A DNA stretch of 64,000 bases, taken from positions 61,065,627 to 61,129,626 of the forward strand of contig CP136061.1 in assembly GCA_032622095.1 (NCBI GenBank), in the 5' to 3' direction. Below are positions 39,001-48,000 of this stretch, one piece after another. Origin of the DNA: Siphonodentalium dalli. Taxonomy: Eukaryota; Mollusca; Scaphopoda; Gadilida; Siphonodentaliidae. The notes below the pieces were generated by a model that saw only the letters and a program-made list of their open reading frames with translations, was not told the DNA's origin and made no database searches. The translations under genes were made by a program, and so were the position numbers. Each line of letters starts with the position of its first letter. Position 1 is the first letter of the stretch.

Positions 39001-42000
39001 TGCAATGGTCTAATATTCATCTGGATGGATGCTCAGGAAAAATTAGCTGATGACAGACAGATGAACAAATAACACAAGTGTGGAAGGATTCATTTTCATT
39101 GGTCAGAAATGTTAAAGCCTTGAAATACGGTGTCTGTCATTTGCAGAATGAGGTCCCCAGAGGGTGAATTTAGTGATGCTACCCCGCATAGCAGGCTAGC
39201 ATCACCAAATTCACCCTCTGAGGACCTCATTCTGCAAATGACAGACACCCTATTTCAAGGCTTGATAATCAGTTGTTGAACTTATTTTATCTGAACATTT
39301 CCTGACGTCAACTGTTTCTAAGCCATCAGTCACTTGATATTCCCATTCATATTGAATATTCCTAGTTCATATAACACTAGCAAGCTACGTTCTATTGAAA
39401 TGCAGGCAATTTTCCTCATATTTAAGTGATATCACAACAACTTCTACTTTTAAATCAATGTAACAGATGAACTATTTTTGCTAACTATGATGTAGTTCTA
39501 CCATGGGTATAAACATTTAACTCATGAAATGACATTTGAAAATTTACACCCACAGTAGAAATTTATACCCACAGTAACGTGTAAAGATGAAATTTACAAA
39601 ATAGGTGTTACACACAATACCCCCTGTCACTAACTCGTGGCCATATTGGATCCACCAGCCGTTTCCGTAGTTTTAGTACTACAGGTCAAAGTTTTGGAGT
39701 AGTTGGAAATGCTACTCCAAAACTTTGACCGGTAGCACTAAAACCACGAAACCGGGGCTGGAAGAATCTCTTAAACCATGGAACGGAGCTGGATGAATCC
39801 AATACTGCTGCGATCCAGTGACCTCGCTTATAGCATAGCCAATTATGGTATAAATAAAGTTTGATCTCCTCTACAGGTGAAAAGGAAGTTATGACAGAAG
39901 GAAAGTTACTCCTATTAGCCTGTGAAAATAAAACTCTACAAGCATATGGGCTCCATTCCAAGAAAAAGGTGAATATATAAAAACTAAATAACGGCAGGGC
40001 CTCTCTTTCAAGACAAGATCAAGATCACCAATGTTTGGAAACTATTTTTTCTGACCTATTGTCGTATTTTTAATTAGGGGTTATTTCTATTTACTACATT
40101 ATTAATTAAATACGAACATACAAGTTTAACTAACCTTTATAATATAACAGGAACATTTACATGAAGAATAACAGGCAATAGAATAGACGATAATTGTAAG
40201 ACATGTTGTTGGTTTGAAGATTGTGGGTCGAGTGATGGAAGTTCGTCATCGGGAGAGCGTCGCCGTGCAGTTCCGGAATTGGCCGAGCCGTGTTCGTTTG
40301 ACTTCGTGATTGTCTCTCCTGCAGTTTATGACGGGGTTAAATGTGACCTCATTTGTATATCTTCCGATCACAGGCTTTTCGGTGTTTTGTTTGTCAACCA
40401 CGATAATTAATTGATACCCAAAAACACTACACTTACATTAACCATTGCTTTACTAAATTCTCATTGATGAACAGTTCCCGTAGCCATTTGTCGTAGGTCT
40501 GCAATGATTCATCGTTAGTTCAATGTATCGCGATACACTTTCAAACGATATGCGTATTGTATCGTGTCATGTGTATCGCGATACAGGAAATCAAGTAATG
40601 CCTGAAGATGGGCTAGTGTATAAAATAAAAACCTCAAGTTTACATGTATACTATGTATAATTGACTCATCTAGTCAACTATTAAACTCCATTTTAGCTTA
40701 AATGAACTCTACCTCCAGTTATAAACTTGTTTTTTCTGATAATTAAGGCAGTATTTATTGGAAACGCTAATTTAGTGTATCGTGATATGTATCCTATCGT
40801 TGATAATGTATCATGATTTGTATCGTATCGTGACCAAGTGTATCGTTGCAGCCCTAATTTGTTGAACTTATTATATTATCCAAATTTTGTTTACCCATGA
40901 ATAGGAATTCTCTTGTAATTTGTATATATGTTTGTCTGTCTGTCATATGCTTATATTTCCTGAATATCCCTCCAGATGAACAATAGACCATTCCAATGTA
41001 TACTTTTATAACTGAATGTGATAATCTGTTTAGTAAAGAGAGAGCCTGGAAAAATTATGCAGGAAACATCTGGTGCACCACATATTCAATTTGAAATGGT
41101 TAAATATAGTGTATCTCTTCCTAACAGTTTTATATAGATTCCGGGGTATAAAATAATCAATGTGAATTGAAGATAACAGTCCGGATACAATTCTATCAAT
41201 TAATATTGATTTGATTTTGATTTTTCTAGTGCAATACATACAGTCTTCCAGGTTTATCTGGTATGTTGTAAACAATTTGGTGGCATTTCTAACTAAAGTT
41301 AAGGTGTTGAGTATTTTGCTTATAACACAGAGTACTAATATGATAATAACATGCAATTTACATGATATTTATGATTGGTATAAGAACAAAGTTTGTCTAT
41401 AATATAATAGTCTTTCTGTTTATAGTGGTTTTAACAGATGTGACTATTTTAACAGCAATAACTTACTGTATCTTTAACCCTTACATGACTGGAGGTTCCT
41501 GAAATTTTGCGAAAATCCTGTGCCAATGCATTCTCATATATATGCGAGTCTTAAATATGGAGTCTCAAATATATAAGAGAATAAATTGGCCTGACAATAT
41601 TTACCTTGCCATTGTAAGCCAGTGCATTCTCTTATATATGCGAGGGTTCCTGTGAGAGACTCGCATATATAAGAGAATGCACTGGCCCAGGATCCTTAAT
41701 GCTGCACCAGCGCAGCTCCCATCATGAAACAGTTAATGAAGGAACAAGCCAACCCGATTCTTAGTCCCCGTAATTACATATAAGAGATTTTTATTTACAT
41801 ATGTCACAATTTGTGACTTACAAAGGTTAGTTTGTGTCTTATATTTCAACAACTTTTCCATGTTCAATTTTAAACATGTTCCCTGGGTTATCACATTGTT
41901 TATCTTTAACTGTGCTCACAGTTCGTGCAGTATTATTATTTCATTTCTCGTTAGTTCTTTATTAAAATAGATCTTTTTAGTTCTGTTAACCTCCTGGTGT

Positions 42001-45000
42001 TTCCTGTTGTACAAAATGGCTTCTCTTATAATATTGCCTCTAGTATATTTAGTTCTCAGTATAAGTTTTACTTGTCAATACTTTTCGCATCTATTGCCCA
42101 GTCTGTAGAAGAAAACAACTTCTAACTCTGGTTCATATGTCGTCATCTCTTAACACGTTGGCTGCATGGGGACTGCTACTACGAGTTAACTCATAGTAGT
42201 GTTCATACCACATAAATAACAACACAAATCACAAGCAATGTTGGTGTATGCGCCAATACATGCCCAACGATCCCATTGATCGATTTTATATGTATAATTA
42301 CAATGGCTTGAGATACAATGTTTACCGCATCCCGAACAAGGGGTGCAGTTAGAAATCTTGCTAGGATACTCCAATTCACCAGGACCTCTTCCGTACATCC
42401 CTGACCCATGCTATACATGCAAATAGACCTTTCCCGGACACATATAGAAGGCTTTCGTTGATAATTCAGTAATCAGTTTGCTCTGGATTGTTCAGGTTTC
42501 ATTTGAAGCTATAGGCCTATAACTGATAATACACCCCATGGCTGCAAGCCACTGGAAGGTCAACTAAATACATAAGCTTGGCTATGTAACATACAACAGA
42601 ACAACACTTACATGTGTGTTGAGATTAGTTAGAACACAGCACCCTGGTTGAGTGCGCTAATTTCTAACTTACCTGATTATCAGCTGTGGTTCTATGTCTA
42701 TTACACATCTCTTACTTATATAGTATTATCAGATATAGTGCCAGAGGCTGTTGGAAACTGCTGCTAGCCCTACATCAAGTGATTGATCAAGCAGATACAC
42801 ATGGCTTGTATACCCATGCATGCAAGTTCATTTCTCTGGCAATGGGTGTACAAGTGTGTATATATAAATTAATTTATCGTGTTTTATACAATTTTAGTCG
42901 ATCAAATTCGGGTCAAATGAAGATGAAACGTGTTATAAAGCTACTACGAGATAACTCGTAGTTGGCACCTGGGACGAAATTCACCAGTGGTCATCGCTGG
43001 TGCCAGCTACGAGTTATCTCGTAGGTAAATACATATTATGTTTTCAGGACCATGCATGCTGGCCTGAGTAACCGGAAATTGACTTTGCATGGCCTTAGTC
43101 ATCATTTTTGCTAAAAATCATTCACCTTTAGGTTTTTATTTATGGACAAAGATTGTGGTATATTCATGATGTAACATATTGTTTTATTTTCTTAGAGAAT
43201 AGAAGCCACTGGTGAAAATTATGAATGATTATGTTTATGTTGTAACTGTTCCAAAGAGGAACAAATAACATATTTTATTCTGTGTAAAACTCCTGAAGCA
43301 ACTTTATTCTGAAATTATTTCAGATTTTCCAACTGGACTGTCATGATGCTGTGAACTGCTGTGATATTGTGACAGACAATTTGGTTGTTTGTGGAATGCA
43401 AGACGGACATATCAGTATCATTGACATAAGAAACCACAGGTATTCTTATACCATTATTTAGTAAATACTCATTGAGGAGTAGTTCCCATTGGAAATGTTG
43501 AGATTGTAAGTTTGTTGATCTTATTATCTTAACATTTCCCACTTAAAAATATGATTCCTTATGCCCTTGTAGTATCTTTTCGTTTGTCGGTCGTCTGCAT
43601 ATATTACCTGAACATCCATCCAAATGAATTGTTATAGGTGCCGTTTTTATCTGTTTTAGTATACCGCGGTTGTATATATTCTTTTATGTATCATTGTACT
43701 TGCATGTGTGATGCATGGCTTTCTTACAGCTATGAACGATAGTGTCACAGTGCACTCTTATTAGCACTCACTGCTGGGAAATTAGCGCAGTCTGGGGGTC
43801 AGTCAGTAATTGGTTTTCAAAATGATCAGACGTGTGATGATTTTATCCATCGTTAGAGATTATAATGAAATGCAGATTTCATTAAATGACTGTCTTTATT
43901 ATGGTTTTGTATTAGCTGTGCTGTGCTGTACTGTACTGTTTTTTTCATTTGGAAAACCTTTTCTCAAGTGAGTCATATTGTGTGAACACTAGACATGATT
44001 ACTTTAGGTATCAGTCTTGAAATGAGTGCCATAAAAGTCACAGAGTCAGTCCTACTGTAGTGCCCTAAGTAATTGACCCAGTAACTGGGTTTATAATGTG
44101 TTTTTTACTATGGTATAACTGCACCATCGTGAACTGTTCCGTGACTGCTGTGGCACCGCGAAACGTTATAGCATTTAAAATAATGCTATTGAAGAGTAAT
44201 ATGTTTCCTAGTTAATACCGATTAAATGCAGTAAAGAAACCCAGGTTATATTGATTGACTGTGGATACACTGTAGCTAACTCCTGACTGTTGGCGAATTT
44301 CATTTCTATGATATTTATAAATTTGATGGAGCCACAATTCTACTGGAAGTTACTGTTTCATACCAGTTGAGGATTACATGCATTTTAACCACCAAATCCT
44401 CTGATTGTCTTGCAGTTTATAACAGCATTTAAAGTCTAACCGACATTTGGTTTTAACTCAGGTGCCACCCCGATTAACTCAGGTGCCATCCCGATTAACT
44501 CAGGTGCCATCCCGATTAACTCGGGTGCCACCCCGATTAACTCGGATGCCACACCTACTAACTTGGGCGCGATCCCGTTTTGATGAGTCCTTTACTTAGT
44601 GCAGTACAGTTACAGTATTGTTAATTCTGTCACATTATGGTCATACATTGATGTTCACCTGAGTTAAGGACCCTCTTTAACTTAGAGAATAGCAAAATTT
44701 TCATCATGCTAACATTTAGTTATTCCCACTCTCTAAACTAAACTGATTGTCGGGTAGGGGGGGGGGGGGCATATGCCACACTAGGTATTACACTTGTAAT
44801 AAATTATTTAATTTAAGCTATTCTAAAACTATTTACTCTCATTTTTCACACATGTAGCGTACCATTAAAAGAATGGAAAGAATACAGAGGAATAGTACAT
44901 TCGGTGAAGAGCTACAAACAGGGTTTCTTTGTCTCCACAGGTAAGCTCAATAAAGTCATATAAATAGAAGTACTTAAAGATGCATAATCCAAACTAATGC

Positions 45001-48000
45001 TCACAAAATACTATTTCCTTGGTTTTCGGGGGTAAAAAATATTTGATTCGAGTCGAGGAATACACCCATCAAAGCTTAGAGTGATCAGATTTCGATGTTT
45101 GAAGTCTATAATTTTTCACCACCGATATTTTTATGTAGCCCAGTAAACAGTCAATGTAAGACAGTCTCGGACCAAATTGCGGATGAAGATGGATAACTCT
45201 AAATTCAAGTGGCTTTTTTGTGTCAGATATTTGACAAACCGGCAAAATTTTGTTAAATAAAATGTTGATAAATAACAGGTTTTGAACTGGGTTTAGGCAA
45301 TTTTATACTATAGTTTAATGTGGTTAGCATTATTTTTGGGCAATTACTTCTGATAACTGGAGCGGCATTTCAAAAAATGATGTTGTTGTTGGAATCTGAT
45401 GATATGGGGACCATCGAATCGGATTAAGTACCTTTAAATGGCTCATAGAGCCCATGTTAGATTTAAATTGTACATGTAGTCAAGGTCAAGTCTGCAAATA
45501 GTATGTCCGTAATTTGCAGAATGAGGTACCCAGAGGGTGAATTTAGTAATGCTATCCCGCACAGCTGGCCGGCTTCACCATTTTCTCCATCTGGGGACCT
45601 CATTCTGCTAAGGCCTCATCTTCTAGGAAGTATCTATACTCTCAAATTAACATATTAATTTAGTTACTTTTTCCCTTCTGGGAAGTTTCTATATCCCCTA
45701 ATTTGCAGAAGATAAAATGCATAATCGAGGTGACTAATGGGTGAACATCACCAACTTCAACTGGGGAACTTCAATCTGATCCTAGGTCTCCCATAGCAGT
45801 TGAGGCCACATCAGAATGAGGTTCCCAGAGGGTGATGCTAGCCATCCATGTGGGATAGTATCCCTAAATTCACCCGCTGGGGACCTCATTCTGCAAATGA
45901 CAGACACACTAATTGCAGGCTTGCGTGTAGTGCTCAAATTTATTGTCAATTAAGCGTTAGGTCAGTTTTAAAGGAGGAGCAGAATAAAGAAGGAGAGTGG
46001 TGCAGAGGGAAACCATATTCGACATGTACTTGATGGTTGGTTATAATTGATGGAAATTGAGTTCAATTAACCCTTCCATGACTGGAGCTTCCTGAAATTT
46101 TGCGAAAACCCTGTGCCAATGCATTCTCTTATACTGTGAATCAGGGACCAGCCTAGACCCGATTTTCAGGGCGAAATGACTTCGCCCTACTATAAAAATA
46201 AGGCGAAGTGGCCGTTCTATAGGGCGAAGTGAGTCTACAAAATTTAAATTGATCATTACTACGACAGGAGTCGCTATAGAACGAAAATAGGAGAGATGAA
46301 ATATGTCAATTAAACTTATGAAACAATGGTTGAAATATGGAGTCATTATGTTCACTTCATGACCCTAATAACTATTAATAATACCCAAACATAATTGTGA
46401 GAGGATAGCAGCATTTTATATCGTAATTGTGGGAGAAATTCCGGAGAATGACAGGATTTTATTTCATATTTTTCGGGTTTTTAAAAATGCCAACAATATT
46501 TATCAAACCGAAACGAAACGAAATCATGAACACTTTTACTGCGCTCTGTTAGTAATCCCGTTTGAAATTTTAATATGCTTCACAAAGAATTTGTTTTAAA
46601 ATTTCTTTAACCAAACTCCATAGATGGAGTGATGAATTGACACATTGTGAGAGGTGTGAGTTGTAATTTTCATTGCAAGGTGTGGTTTAATTAGGGCAAT
46701 TTATTGTCTGAAGTCATAAAGTTATCAAAAGAATTCACCGTCATTAATCCGCTAAAATAACAAAGCAAGTGCACAAAGCAGATACAGACAATGAGACATT
46801 GTGGCAAGAGATTAGGAGGTTCCAACGGGGGGAAATATGCTCGTTTGTTTTCATGTTGTCACGACACTGTGATAAAGAATGCGTGGGGCTCATCGTGGGT
46901 GTTTTAAAACCACGTGCTATATTGTTGATAAACAGATTGTAGAAAAATACGTTTTATCGACGTAATGACTGGGGCTCAAAATGGGTGTTTAAATTGAAGC
47001 CACGTGTTTCATATAATCGATGCGTGTTTAAAACCACGTGCTATACTGTTGATGAACATTAGAAAGTAGAAAGTACGTATTATCGACGTATTAATAAAGA
47101 ATGACTGGGGCTCAAAATGGGTGTTTAAATTGAAGCCACGTGTTTCATATAATTGAATGAGTGTTGAAAAATATTCATCAGCGAATAGGGAAATGAATCA
47201 TAACTATAAGGCATATAAAAGATAAAAGATAAGAACTTGATGGATGGAGTTTTGGATATTTTTAATACTTACACGTTGCATGTCGTCGGTAATTTGTTGT
47301 TTTCGCCGGATTGTCACGCCCATTGGCATAGGCGTTGTCGTGTTTCGCAGAACGGCAAACGGAGCAATGCCATTTACCACTTTCGTCTTTAACATACCAG
47401 TCAAACGAATTTTGATTCAAGGATTTTAAAAACTTTTTATGAGAGTTTTCCACGGGATGAAAATCGTCATCCTCGGGAGATTTACGTTTTTTACTGACTT
47501 TACCACTTAACCACGACACAAGAGACATTGTAGTGTTTTGTTTTACAATACATGTCTTGCTCTTATATACCTTCTTGCTTATACCTGCATGGTTGCGGAA
47601 ACAATAAAATGTGTGAACACCAGATGTCAGTGAGATATCTTCACTATAAATGAAGCCAGGGAGACTCTCAACTTGAAAGTTCAAAATGCCGACTGTATAC
47701 ACTTATTGAGATCGCCGACGACGTTGTTTCGATAAACAGTAAAAACACCCAGGCCTGTCTCATGGTACACAAAGGATATACGCCGCGTGCCAATGATCAT
47801 ATGTGAGTGGTGCGTTGTGATTGATGTTAGAGGTGTTGGTACTTCAAACGGACACCACTGAGATACTACTGCAGACAGTGTTTGCTAGTAACTTAGCCAT
47901 TTTTGTTAGGCGACTTCTCAAAATTGAAAAATTGAAAAAACAATTTGAAGAAAAAAGAAAAAAATTCTCAAAATTGGAGGGCGACTTAAACTTCGCCCGA

